Shown: one piece after another, positions 22,687 through 34,175 of the stretch | How the letters are laid out: every line of letters begins with the position of its first letter | How positions within the stretch are numbered: the first letter of the stretch is position 1 | NCBI GenBank assembly: GCA_001586965.3 | Contig: LUCW03001730.1 | Span: 1-41,901, forward strand | Direction: 5' to 3' | Length of the DNA: 41,901 nucleotides | Origin: Sphaeroforma sirkka | Taxonomy: Eukaryota; Opisthokonta; Ichthyosporea; Ichthyophonida | Position numbers and translations under genes: made by a program | The notes under the pieces: model-generated | Told to the model about the DNA's origin: nothing | What the model saw: the letters and a program-made list of their open reading frames with translations, nothing else | Database searches by the model: none

Positions 22687-22966
22687 TGCGTGATGTGCAT
22701 ATATGCTTATATATATATGTATATGTGTGCAATGTTTGTGTGTTTGTATGTATATATATATATATATATTCATATTCATTTTGCATGCATGCATATATAT
22801 ATATTCATATTGATATTGAAATATATAAATATACATACTTTTATATCCATTTATATATCTAAATAATGATATATGCATATGAATGCGTAATGCATGTATG
22901 TATGTAGATTCTGCATACATTATGTTAATATATATATATATGTTTATATCTATTTATTTCTATGCA

Positions 22967-23002
<36 letters not shown>

Positions 23003-23158
23003 TATATATTTCTGCGCATATATATTTGTGTGTGTGTGTATGTTTACATATGTACGTATACGTATACATCTACGAATCTTATATTTATATATATTTATAT
23101 ATTTATATATAGATAGATGGATGGATGGATGTATGTTTTCATGTATGTTCTTATATAC

Positions 23159-23189
<31 letters not shown>

Positions 23190-23251
23190 GTTATATGTGT
23201 GTATGCGTGTTTGCGTATGTATGTTTGTATAAATGTGCATGTCTATATATG
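22348..23251. repeat. compound AT/GT microsatellite block
   Basis: About 900 bp of (GT)n (about 22355-22440), several (AT)n tracts (22446-22486, 22556-22585, 22629-22686, 22928-22999 and others), and a short (GATG)n at 23111-23130. Apparent reading frames here encode only Ile-Tyr or Cys-Val runs and are not genes. Confidence 0.95.
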
Positions 23252-24926
23252 AATAGTAATCCATACTCGGCGAATGTGTAGTCATTCATCGTAATTGAAT
23301 TTTATCTGTTTTCACTCGTTTGGAAATACATATTGTGTCCATCGATAATTAATGCACAACTGACTACTTGGATACTACAATCGTTGGTGGGTGTTGAGGC
23401 ATATGGTTGTTTTGTCAACTGGTGCGATCGAGTTTTTAATTGTGGATGAACCACTCACTACTGTCGTACATATCCCCACTCTCTCCCATACAGCCTGTTG
23501 CCCCGCTTCTCTGCTGCTACTTCGTATCTGAGGTATGTCCGTGGTATTTTAAGTATTCTGCAACCGCATGGAGAGGTTCCGTATAAAGAGTACATGTATG
23601 ATACATGGCCGTATTGGTGCCAAGTAGACGTCTGCATGCACAGGATCGATTAAACGTATGCATGGATCCTATGCATGTAGACGCAGGTTCAAGTGCATTG
23701 GCGGTATACTGATTCTCACTCAAATATATCAGCCGCGGCAATCGTGTACATGTGCAATTATACGACCTGGTTCAGGAACAAAACGTGCTACAAGCATGGA
23801 CCCACAGATGCACCAGTTTACAGCTTTCAGTAGGCGAGTGTCCATGTGTATCAACTACGCATGGGACGCCAATAGACACTGTGGTATATAATTCGCTTGT
23901 GCCTAAGTGACGCTGCTGTTGCAACAGTTAGTGTTCGTGGCCGCCCGTTCGTTTTGATACAGCACCACGACGGTCACTGGAACACCGGGTCACATGCGGT
24001 GTATTGGTGGCTGCGATATCTGTATTATCTGTGACTGTGCACGGTCACTGTGTGAGTGTTATGCACTCGTGTCTATGTACAGGCACCCAGTAGTTCCTTC
24101 ACCGTGTACCTACGAACTTAGCTAATAAGCTATCTCAATCTCTGTCCTATTGCGCGTTTCCCGGCACGCAAAGCCCCTACGGAAGGAGTCACCCGGCTCA
24201 CCATGTTGCGTACCTAAAAGTCGCTAGAGTGCGGTTCCTGATTTCGAGTTCGCGTTCTGACTCAAAAATGGGGGGTTGACATGCGCGTACGTAAACTCGA
24301 GACACAGAGCATGTATCTGCATCACTATCACAATTAGGGTCGTCATGTGATCAATACGGATGTTGTTATGGAGCTTGTGTAGTGTGGATTTTCACAGTAT
24401 ACCACACTTTATATCTGGTATGCCGGCACGTGTCATCAGCCTCGTTCAAATGACTTCTCAACTCATTGTGATGAGTTCGATATGACGAACACTGATGACC
24501 TTTCTGATACTCTTGCATCAAAAGAAGGGCCTAGACCTTTAATAGTGGTCTCTCAAGTGCATGTCATGTGTCCGCAGTGGATAAGCTATCAGGGATGCCT
24601 ATGCACTCTTGTGTACGGTGTTTGAGTGCACACCCACCACAGGCTTACAAGAGACATGGTCCGTATCGCCCACTATTTTTGTAGAGGCTGTGTGGTGCCT
24701 ACTCAGGATAGTACCTACGTCGTATGTGCACTACGAGCCAATCCGGGTCTGGGTACGACCCGATTTACCAGTCTGGTCACATGGACACCTCAAGTCTGAT
24801 TTTAAAGTCCAGGGCCGTAGTCTAGCACGAGCTTACGTGCCCGTAATCAAAGCACACATGCCCTTTAAGGCAAAAGTCTGACCCCCCGAATATACTTACT
24901 TTGCACCAGAACACGCTCTTGCTCTA

Positions 24927-24960
24927 CTTCATGACTTCACTTTAGCCGCAAGTCATGAAG
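24927..24960. repeat. perfect 11-bp hairpin
   Basis: CTTCATGACTT and AAGTCATGAAG separated by 12 bases. No T-run follows, so it is not a clear terminator. Confidence 0.85.
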
Positions 24961-25327
24961 CTGTCTCTCAGATCCAACATGCGACACCTATTGGGCTATA
25001 TACCATTTATTTGACATTATTCAGTCCCTCAAGTAGGCTGACATATTCCTCACTCGTGCAACGGTCATGTGTGCGTAGAATTAGGTCATTCCTCGCTCAT
25101 ACCACCAGCCAACTGTCCTTTCAAGGAGACTTTAATACTCAATCTATGCTACTTACGCATCCAGGCCACCGTCTCTGACGTCTTCTGCGATGGGTCAGCC
25201 TCGCGTCGGTGTCACCACCACGCGATCGATAACTCTGGGACGTGAATATCAACCCAACAATCTGCAACGTAAGCGCAAACACGGCTTCCTCCACAGACTC
25301 GCGACCAAGTATGTACTATCGGTACAC

Positions 25328-25385
25328 CTTTGCCTACTATAGATGGGTGGTATAGCTACATCTTTGCGTACTATAGACGGGTGGT
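25328..25385. repeat. 24-bp direct repeat
   Basis: CTTTGCSTACTATAGAYGGG followed by TGGT occurs twice, 34 bp apart start to start. Confidence 0.9.
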
Positions 25386-26291
25386 CTTTGCGTGACAGAA
25401 TGTGTTGGCGCATGTCGTAGCGTTTGGTCACCCTGATGATCTATGGTGGTTGTTCTTGTGTGATGTCGGTAAGAAAGTGGATGCCCTATTCCCGGCGGTT
25501 ACATGAATAGGCCCATGGGAGTCCAGTACAGACCCCACGCGTCGGATATTCCGAGATGGGGCCGGAACAAACAGGGGCTGGCCGGCGAACGAACCAAAAT
25601 CCCACTTGTTTCTGCCTTGCGTTAGGATCAATATGATATTACGTCCGCTGGTCTCTGTAACAGGGCCAAAGGATGGAATACACTCTGGCTAGACTGATGC
25701 TCGCCGCACATGCTCTGTCGTTGCCCTAAGTTTGCTATCACTGTATCACGAAAATCGGATATCCCTGTTCTATCCTGAATTAGACCATTCCATGATGACT
25801 TTGTCGGAAAGCAGCTTGTATAGTCTTACTCTTAGTTCATAGTAGATCTACAGCCGCTGCTTTACATCGTCTGGCAAATTACAAGTCAATTGATATGTAC
25901 TGGTCTGCATTCTAAAATATACTCACTTAGGGTTTTAGGGTTTAGATTTTTCCTACCCTCTTTGCCTGACCAAGTATACTCACTTTCTGACCATCCACAG
26001 GGCCGGTAGGAAAGTGATCAATCGCAGACGACACAAAGGAAGAAAATACTTAAGCCACTGATGGGTTTAACATAAATAAAATAGACCATTTTGATCTTCA
26101 ATTGACCGTTTATATCGAGTTTTTTGGTAAATATGTATATTATAGGAGTATACATGACATGCATATAGATCTGTGGCATAGACTGGCCGCCTTTGTCTCG
26201 GACTCGAGATGACAGCGATGTTTGTGCGAAATTTGTCTTTTCCTCAATATTTCTTTTCTTAGATAATGCAATTTTACAAAAACATGGCGAA

Positions 26292-29200
26292 TTATATAAT
26301 ATCTACTACAGGCACGTCTACGACAGCATTGCACTGGTGGTGTACCCTCACAATATACTTATCATCGCGACCCTCACATGCGCTTCGCATGCAACAATTC
26401 TCAGCGAAATCAGTGGCATCCGCAATGGTTAAGGCCGACACTAGATTGTTCAGCACAGTCCCCGTGGCACAGACAAACTTGAGCGGATCGGACAACTGGA
26501 AAGCCGCACAGGTCGAGGGTTTGCAGCAAAGGAGGTTGAAATTCACCAAGTCTGGAACAAGGGCATCGGCAAGGCTTGAATCTACAATGAACCCAGTCGT
26601 ACACTCATTGGAAACCGCAAACCCTGAACACGTCGAGGCTTTACAGCATCGAACGTTGTAATCTTCTCCATCTAAGACAGTGATTAAATTGCTCAATGTG
26701 TCTACAACGAACCCGTTAGAGCACTGGTTGAGAAGTGACAACAACCCAGCACACGTCGTCGAGGTCGAGGTCGAGGTTGAGGGTTTGCAGCATAGAGTGT
26801 TGTAATCCGTTGCAGTTACAACCGACACTAAATTGTTCAACGTATCTACAACAAACCCGCTGGAACACTGGTTGGTGGCTGAAAAGCCGACACACGTCGA
26901 GGATTTGCAGCATCGATCGTTGTAATTTTCTCCATCTAAGACAGTGAGTAAATTGCTCAATGTGTCTACAATGAACCCGTTAGAGCACTGGTTGGTGAGT
27001 GACAACCCAACACATGTCGTCGAGGTCGATATCGAGGGTTTGCAGCATAGAGTGTTGTAATCCGTTGCAGTCACAACAGACACCAAATTGTTCAACGTAT
27101 CTACAACAAACCCGCTGGAACACTGGTTGGTGGCTGAAAAGCCGACACACGTCACAGCTTTACAGCATCGATCGTTGAAATTCGCTTCATCTTCAATAGT
27201 GAGTAAATTGCTCAATGTGTCTACAACGAACCCGGTGGAACACTGGTTGGTAAGTGAAAACCCGGCACACGTCGAGGGTTTACAGCATAGAGTGTTGTAG
27301 TCTGTTGCAGTCACAACAGAGACTAAATCGTTCACCGTGTCCACAACAAACCCGCTGGAACACTGGTTGGTGACGGAAAAGCCGACACATGTCGCAGCTT
27401 TACAACATCGATCGTTGTAATTTTCTCCATCTAAGACAGTGAGTAAATTGCTCAATGTGTCTACAATGAACCCGTTAGAGCACTGGTTGGTGAGTGACAA
27501 CCCAACACATGTCGTCGAGGTCGAGGTCGATATCGAGGGTTTGCAGCATAGAGTGTTGTAATCCGTTGCAGTCACAACAGACACCAAATTGTTCAACGTA
27601 TCTACAACAAACCCGCTGGAACACTGGTTGGTGGCTGAAAAGCCGACACACGTCGCAGCTTTACAGCATCGATCGTTGAAATTCTCTTCATCTTCAATAG
27701 TGAGTAAATTGCTCAATGTGTCTACAACGAACCCGGTGGAACACTGGTTGGTAAGTGAAAACCCGGCACACGTCGAGGGTTTACAGCAAAGAGTGTTGTA
27801 GTCTGTTGCAGTCACAACAGAGACTAAATCGTTCACCGTGTCCACAACAAACCCGCTGGAACACTGGTTGGCGATGGAAAAGCCGGCACACGTCGAGGCT
27901 TTACAGCATCTATCGTTGTAATTCGCTTCATCTTCAATAGTGAGTAAATTGCTCAATGTGTCCACAATGAACCCGGTGGAACACTGGTTGGTAAGTGAAA
28001 ACCCGGCACACGTCGAGGGTTTACAACATAGAGTGTTGTACTCCGAGACAGCCACAACAGAGACTAAATCCTTCACCGTGTCTGCAACAAACCCGCTGGA
28101 ACACTGGTTGGTGACGGAAAAGCCGACACATGTCGCAGCTTTACAGCATCGATCGTTGAAATTCGCTTCATCTTCAATAGTGAGTAAATTGCTCAATGTG
28201 TCCACAACGAACCCGGTGGAACACTGGTTGGTAAGTGAAAACCCGGCACACGTCGAGGGTTTACAGCATAGAGTGTTGTAGTCTGTTGCAGTCACAACAG
28301 AGACTAAATCGTTCACCGTGTCCACAACAAACCCGCTGGAACACTGGTTGGCGATGGAAAAGCCGGCACATGTCGCAGCTTTACAGCATCGATCGTTGAA
28401 ATTCGCTTCATCTTCAATAGTGAGTAAATTGCTCAATGTGTCTACAACGAACCCGGTGGAACACTGGTTGGTAAGTGAAAACCCGGCACACGTCGAGGGT
28501 TTACAGCATAGAGTGTTGTAGTCTGTTGCAGTCACAACAGAGACTAAATCGTTCACCGTGTCCACAACAAACCCGCTGGAACACTGGTTGGTGACGGAAA
28601 AAAGCCGACACATGTCGCAGCTTTACAGCATCGATCGTTGTAATTTTCCCCATCTAAGACAGTGAGTAAATTGCTCAATGTGTCTACAATGAACCCGTTA
28701 GAGCACTGGTTGGTGAGTGACAACCCAACACATGTCGTCGAGGTCGAGGTCGATATCGAGGGTTTGCAGCATAGAGTGTTGTAATCCGTTGCAGTCACAA
28801 CAGACACCAAATTGTTCAACGTATCTACAACAGACCCGCTGGAACACTGATTGGTGGCTGAAAAGCCGACACACGTCGCAGCTTTACAGCATCGATCGTT
28901 GAAATTCGCTTCATCTTCAATAGTGAGTAAATTGCTCAATGTGTCCACAACGAACCCGGTGGAACACTGGTTGGTAAGTGAAAACCCGGCACACGTCGAG
29001 GGTTTACAGCATAGAGTGTTGTAGTCTGTTGCAGTCACAACAGAGACTAAATCGTTCACCGTGTCCACAACAAACCCGCTGGAACACTGGTTGGCGATGG
29101 AAAAGCCGGCACACGTCGAGGCTTTACAGCATCTATCGTTGTAATTCGCTTCATCTTCAATAGTGAGTAAATTGCTCAATGTGTCCACAATGAACCCGGT

Positions 29201-31125
29201 GGAACACTGGTTGGTAAGTGAAAACCCGGCACACGTCGAGGGTTTACAGCATAGAGTGTTGTAGTCTGTTGCAGTCACAACAGAGACTAAATCGTTCACC
29301 GTGTCTGCAACAAACCCGCTGGAACACTGGTTGGTGACGGAAAAGCCGACACATGTCGCAGCTTTACAGCATCGATCGTTGAAATTCGCTTCATCTTCAA
29401 TAGTGAGTAAATTGCTCAATGTGTCTACAACGAACCCGGTGGAACACTGGTTGGTAAGTGAAAACCCGGCACACGTCGAGGGTTTACAGCATAGAGTGTT
29501 GTAGTCTGTTGCAGTCACAACAGAGACTAAATCGTTCACCGTGTCCACAACAAACCCGCTGGAACACTGGTTGGTGACGGAAAAGCCGACACATGTCGCA
29601 GCTTTACAGCATCGATCGTTGAAATTCGCTTCATCTTCAATAGTGAGTAAATTGCTCGAAGTGTCCACAACGAACCCGGTGGAACACTGGTTGGTAAGTG
29701 AAAACCCGGCACACGTCGAGGGTTTACAGCATAGAGTGTTGTAGTCTGTTGCAGTCACAACAGAGACTAAATCGTTCACCGTGTCCACAACAAACCCGCT
29801 GGAACACTGGTTGGCGATGGAAAAGCCGGTACACGTCGAGGGTTTACAGCATCGATCGTTGTAATTCGCTTCATCTTCAATAGTGAGTAAATTGCTCAAT
29901 GTGTCCACAATGAACCCGGTGGAACACTGGTTGGTAAGTGAAAACCCGGCACACGTCGATGGTTTACAGCAGATATCGTTGAAATTCCCGCTACTGCCTA
30001 CAATGGCGAGATCATTTAAGGCATCCACGACAAACCCGGTAGCGCATTGATTGCCACTTGAAGAGTCTGCACACGTCATTGCTCTACAGCAAAGAGTATT
30101 GTATTGCCCAAGAGCTATTACCTCTACAAGGGCCTTTCCGGAGTCGAATACATATCCTGTAAGACAGGAGTCTGTAGCTTCCGAACAAGTTGGATTTAAA
30201 CCTTTGCAGCATGTCTCGCTATATTGTGCTGCACTTGGAACAGTGACATCATTGGCGCTTGGGTCCACTTCGTATCCAATATCACACTGGGAGGTACGAA
30301 AAAAAACCCTCACATGTTGAAGGCTTGCAGCAAAGATCGTTATAAAAAGCTGAGTTTTCTACAGCGTCTGTGTCCTTGCTCGAGTCCTGAACGTATCCGG
30401 CAGAGCATTGGCTTAAAGCCGACGATTCTGCGCACGTTGGAACCTCCGCACAGCATTGCAGATCACATCTGTTCGACCCAAAGCAGATTGTGTCTGCAGA
30501 TTTACCGCTTGTGTATCCATAAGGACAGGTTGTCTGGCCGCAAGTACGCTTCTCGCACACACCGGTCAATTGTATATGCTGTCGGCAAGATACAGGGGCA
30601 GTCGTGCCTGAATAGGCCTCGTATTGAGATCCTGGAGGAAAGTAGCAGTAGTACCCGCAATTGGGTTTGAAGATCGGATCACCTCCTTTATCAACCGTTA
30701 TTTCGTTGGATAGTTGATTAGGGTTAATGAACCAGTGGCCGTGAACATTAGGGTCGTGCACTTTTTGTGTCATTGATAACACCCGATCCATGACACAAGG
30801 TAGTCCGTGTTGCTGGAGCCAACCAGTCTAAGGGCTTACCAGCATTACAATTGGATGTATCAACACTCACATAATCTACATCACCCAACATGTATCTATC
30901 ACTACATGTTGCACATGTCTCACATTCAGTCGAACAGTCAGGATCTAAAAGGCAGCCGGTCATAGTACAATCACCGGAAACGTAATTACCATAACCTTCC
31001 GTTCCACATGTTGTGCAACCCCAGTTGTTATTGTTATCCACTACGGCCTGATTAACCCCGGACAACTGGGAGGCAGCTAATCCTATAAGGGCTGCTAACA
31101 GCGCACATACACTTAATATCCGCAT
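26292..31125 (-). CDS. large secreted cysteine-rich tandem-repeat protein
   Basis: A host gene of about 1,600 codons. The start at 31125 gives a classical signal peptide, MRILSVCALLAALIGLAAS, then a Cys-rich N-terminal region with C-X2-C pairs (CTTC, CATC) and a Cys/Pro/Gly-rich region near 30400-30700. About 33 modules of 40 residues follow (26389-30434), each with the pattern C-X8-C-X24-CC, for example TCxGFSxTNQCSxGFVVDT...YNxxCCK. A short tail ends in VVDVPVVDII. The regular cysteines imply disulfide-bonded extracellular domains, perhaps a cell wall, adhesive or matrix protein; function is inference. The reading frame changes near 30820, in an A8 run at 30299-30306 and in an A6 run at 28600-28605. 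Sister repeats have A4 at the last site, so sequence error is likely, otherwise a recent pseudogene. No clear intron was seen. Confidence 0.82.
26389..30434 (-). repeat. tandem array of about 33 cysteine-rich 40-residue modules (120-bp units)
   Basis: Two alternating module types (PSTCAGFSLTNQC... and AATCVGFSVTNQC...) form 240-bp dimers. Modules at both ends are diverged, while central ones are almost the same at DNA level. A higher-order copy of about ten modules repeats with a 1.22-kb period: the GTCGTCGAGG linkers at 27511 and 28734 correspond. Four or so modules carry an extra Ser/Thr linker made by GTCGAG hexamer copies of varying number. Confidence 0.93.
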
Positions 31126-31163
31126 CGTGGAAAAACACGAAGTATTGCTCACTGATATCGATG

Positions 31164-31171
31164 TTATAAAA
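31164..31171 (-). promoter_or_regulatory. candidate TATA-like element of the host gene
   Basis: TTTTATAA on the minus strand lies about 40 bp above the chosen ATG (31125). If used, the 5' UTR would be very short. An in-frame upstream ATG at 31194 would lie above this box and would not give a signal peptide at the N-terminus, which favours 31125. Confidence 0.3.
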
Positions 31172-31194
31172 GTGCGAATGCGAATAGATACCAC

Positions 31195-32375
31195 AAACTC
31201 GCTGTTTATTTACATTTGGTATAACTATTTTCTAATGGAAGGCTATAATTTTCAACTTTTATATATATTATATGTATTCAATGTATTTTTTAAACAAAAG
31301 AATACTATTTATTAGAGGAGCAAAATCATTTGTTAATTTTGTTATTAAAAATAAAAAAAGTTATATAATAGTGAAAAGGAATTCTTTATTTGTGCATTTT
31401 AAAAAATACATTAAAATTATAAAACAAATTGTGCATTTTAAAAAATACATTGAAAAATTTAAAAAAATTAAAAACTTGAACAACAGGTCACAGCCTTCTA
31501 AAAATAGACAAGAAGAAAGCTCTGAACGTTGAAATAACTTCTTGTGACTTTGAGTTTTGACTTTGAGTTTTTGTGACATAACTCATGACTCATGATGTGA
31601 ATCGGTCCATTTTGTTTTTAAAACAACCCAAAAAAAAAAAAAAATCCAGTTTTACTCTATAATTTTTTTTGGTACTCAAGAAGTCGCAAACTCGAAGACA
31701 AACACTGTAAAACTCACTGTACAGTGTACAGTCAACAGTGTAAATATTTACACTGTAAATTTATACATATATTTTGATTTAAAAAAAAACACATTAAAAA
31801 AAAAAAAAGTACAAAGACAACGCAGCAAACCTCACCACACAGACCTCAGGCCCTCAGGCCTCAGCTGTCGCCTGTCAGCAAACAGCACTCAGGCCTCAGC
31901 ACTTCAGCAGACTCGGCAGTCGGCCCTCAGAACTCATGACTCATCAGCAGTTTTGAGACTTGAGAAGGACTTGAGAGCGTGCGCGGCGCTGCAGTCTGCC
32001 TCTGCAGTCTGCACTCACGATTTATTTTAACTCCTCTGAATTGCTGTTTGATTGTATTTTAACATTTTACAAACAAAAATTCAATAAATCTAAAAAGCTA
32101 CATTCCTTATATTAAAATTCACTTTGTTGCTAAAAACATTGTACACGGTGGTATAACACTGTCCGCAGTCCCGCACCGGTTCAAACAATTTGTGAAATGA
32201 AATGAATTTTGCAAGGACAATTCGTGAAGTTTTATTGGCTTATCCAAATTATTTATTCAGTTCACAATTCACGAGTGCGGAATTTTCAAAACAATCCAAA
32301 AAACTATTTTCGTGTTCATAAAATTGACAATGCCGCCCAAATACTTCCCAGCCGGAGGCCAGATTCCAGAGTAGT
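31195..32375. other. intergenic DNA upstream of host gene, AT-rich with simple repeats
   Basis: No gene. It contains a 23-bp direct repeat (31390-31412 and 31429-31451), A-runs near 31630 and 31780-31808, the palindromes at 31715-31756, a CTCAG-rich stretch at about 31831-31930, and AGTCCCGCACC near 32167 shared with 21615-21630. Confidence 0.7.
31715..31756. repeat. two perfect palindromes, CACTGT/ACAGTG type
   Basis: CACTGTACAGTG (31715-31726) and ACAGTGTAAATATTTACACTGT-type 22-bp perfect palindrome (31735-31756), both built from CACTGT half-sites. They lie about 600 bp above the host gene start. They could be a dimeric regulator site or a cruciform; nothing shows which. Confidence 0.85.
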
Positions 32376-32390
32376 AATATATATATATAA

Positions 32391-32423
<33 letters not shown>
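32376..32423. repeat. (AT)n microsatellite
   Basis: About 48 bp of alternating AT that directly abuts an LTR fragment. Confidence 0.95.
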
Positions 32424-32427
<4 letters not shown>

Positions 32428-32803
32428 GCCTGAGTATTTAGTATGACTCATTTACTTGGACCTATTTGAGACGATAGTAGATGTAGGATTTTATATACTA
32501 AATTTTATAATCTCTGAACTACTACTTACAGGTTTTGGTCTTCCCGCCAATCTCCAAAATCCAATAAGTCTTTTTTTCTTTTTTTTAACTTTTCTTCAGA
32601 TGGAACTTTATTTATATCAGCTAATGTATTAACGTGACTTACGTTATTATGTCTATTTACAAATTAGGCATGTGGTCATGAACACTTAGTACTTCTAGTG
32701 AAAATTATTTAATAAAGAACAGCTAGAAGTACGGCATGTGTGATCGAGAATATTAAGGCTCTTATCAAGGGGCAGTCCCGATCATTCTTACACAAGCTAC
32801 CAC
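32424..32803 (+). repeat. LTR fragment, plus orientation, beside copy C
   Basis: About 380 bp of the LTR in plus orientation (AATAGCCTGAGTATTT through ACAAGCTACCAC). It lacks both LTR termini: one side meets the AT microsatellite and the other meets the 3' internal part of copy C, which runs on the opposite strand. Confidence 0.85.
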
Positions 32804-33889
32804 AGTAACCATTTCCGATGTAGGCGCCTTACGTTTATTATTTGGTAAGGTAATAGCCAAAGGCTGTTCTTCATTAGTAAGTAAGTTTGAACAATTTTCT
32901 GCACTGTTGGTAAGCAGATCAGAAAGTTTAGTCACGTAGGAAGTAGGTGGCAAATAGGGAATTTCAGATCCGTCAGGGTTTGTAGTCACCTGAGGAAACC
33001 CTTTTCGTTTATCTCGTGTGTTCTTATGTAAACGCTTATGCCATTTCTTATTAAAGATACGAAGACAGTCGCGAGATTCACGAAATGCATCGGAGGTTAG
33101 CTAAGCTACTGTCCCATCCATGAAACGGGTCTTGTAGTAAGTGTAACCGTCTTCGGATGTTTTGTCAATTATATCTTTGACTTGTGACTCCATAACTGGT
33201 ATATCAGAATCAAATGAGCGAGCGAATGAGAGTTCGGAGGTAGGGATACGGTGAGTGCTCTAGATTGGTTGCGCTAGTACCATCAATGTTATTCACTTCG
33301 TAAGTATCACTCTTCTCATCATGGTAGGAAATAACAAAAGGTCCTATCGTCTTAGAAGAGAGTTCGGTAACGTTGGCGTTTTGATTTATAATGTTAACGT
33401 AATCGCCGACTTTGAACTGAACAATGTTCTTAGTGTTATTCCATCGGTCATACGCTTTAAGTAGGACGTGATTCTTGTGCTCGAGTAAACAGGGGAAAAC
33501 AACGTTCTGCATATGCTCGATCTTTGTAGCCACGGGGTAGCGTGTTTCTCGGGCGCAGTTTTATCAAACGTTGCTTGTAATTCACTGGGTTTAGAAACCC
33601 TAAACAAAAATCCATGGCCTTAGCTAGTTCCATGTTTTTACGATCTAATGCCGTTTCAATCGGCATTACCTCGACTGCAATCTTGTTGGGTGCATGTGTT
33701 GTACGAGTCTTGAGCTTTTGTTCAAACTCTTTAGACTCCTCTAGTTTAGCTAAGAATTCGGTTGAGGGTTTCCACTTAGTGGTACCTGCAGGACCGATGC
33801 GACAAACAATGGTGTGTTTCCAAGGTGTCTTCTTAATAGAATAGGATCCCTGATACAAAAACGTGTCGGTTTCACGGTCGACATAAATA

Positions 33890-34175
33890 GGTTCGTCTTG
33901 AATCGTATTAATTAAATCACGTATCCATGGGTCGGAGTTACGTAAGGGACAACACAGCGTAATGGTAGATTTAGTAATAGTAACATAATTTAACAACTGT
34001 GCGATAAGTTGACAAGGTGGGTTAGCCCACGCATTATGCTTTGATAAGTCAAGCTGAAATGCATCACCTTTAGGACGAGTCAACGACCTATATTCAGAAA
34101 CCTGTTTGTTATGTTCTGCGGCGAACATATCAACAGTAAATGGACCCCATCGTGATTGAGCGAGGTAAAACCATT
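33890..34175 (-). pseudogene. Dam-type methyltransferase-like domain in pol, copy C
   Basis: WGPFTVDMFAAEHNKQV, GDAFQLDLSKHNAWANPP and ITLCCPLRNSDPWIRDL all lie in one open stretch that continues directly from RNase H. This is the clearest evidence that the domain is part of pol and not a separate insertion. Confidence 0.68.

Larger units (their letters stand above)
23252..26291. other. 3-kb region with no recognised gene
   Basis: Higher GC than its neighbours. Short reading frames only (for example 24609-24881 plus, 25428-25631 minus), none recognised. Small structures are a perfect 11-bp hairpin (24927-24937/24950-24960), a 24-bp direct repeat (25328-25351 and 25362-25385), and a telomere-like TTAGGG/TTTTAGGG stretch at about 25927-25945. 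No poly(A) signal for the minus-strand host gene was seen within the 250 bp below its stop. Confidence 0.6.

Noticed and set aside
22309-23252. Reading frames encoding Ile-Tyr and Cys-Val runs
   Set aside because: They are translations of (AT)n and (GT)n microsatellite.
24609-24881. Plus-strand frame of 90 codons as a gene
   Set aside because: No recognisable motif, no splice or promoter context, and length within chance for this GC content.
26735-30320. Many plus-strand reading frames of 60-150 codons across the cysteine-rich gene
   Set aside because: They recur with the 120/240-bp period and are antisense shadows of the minus-strand repeat array.
26389-30434. CRISPR array
   Set aside because: Repeat unit of 120 bp is protein-coding with no unique spacers, in a eukaryotic gene.
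31126-31194. Upstream ATG at 31194 as the start of the host gene
   Set aside because: It would place 23 extra residues before the signal peptide and lies above the TATA-like box.
31272-31532. Lys/Ile/Phe-rich plus-strand frame
   Set aside because: Product of AT-rich sequence with an internal 23-bp direct repeat; no sign of a real protein.
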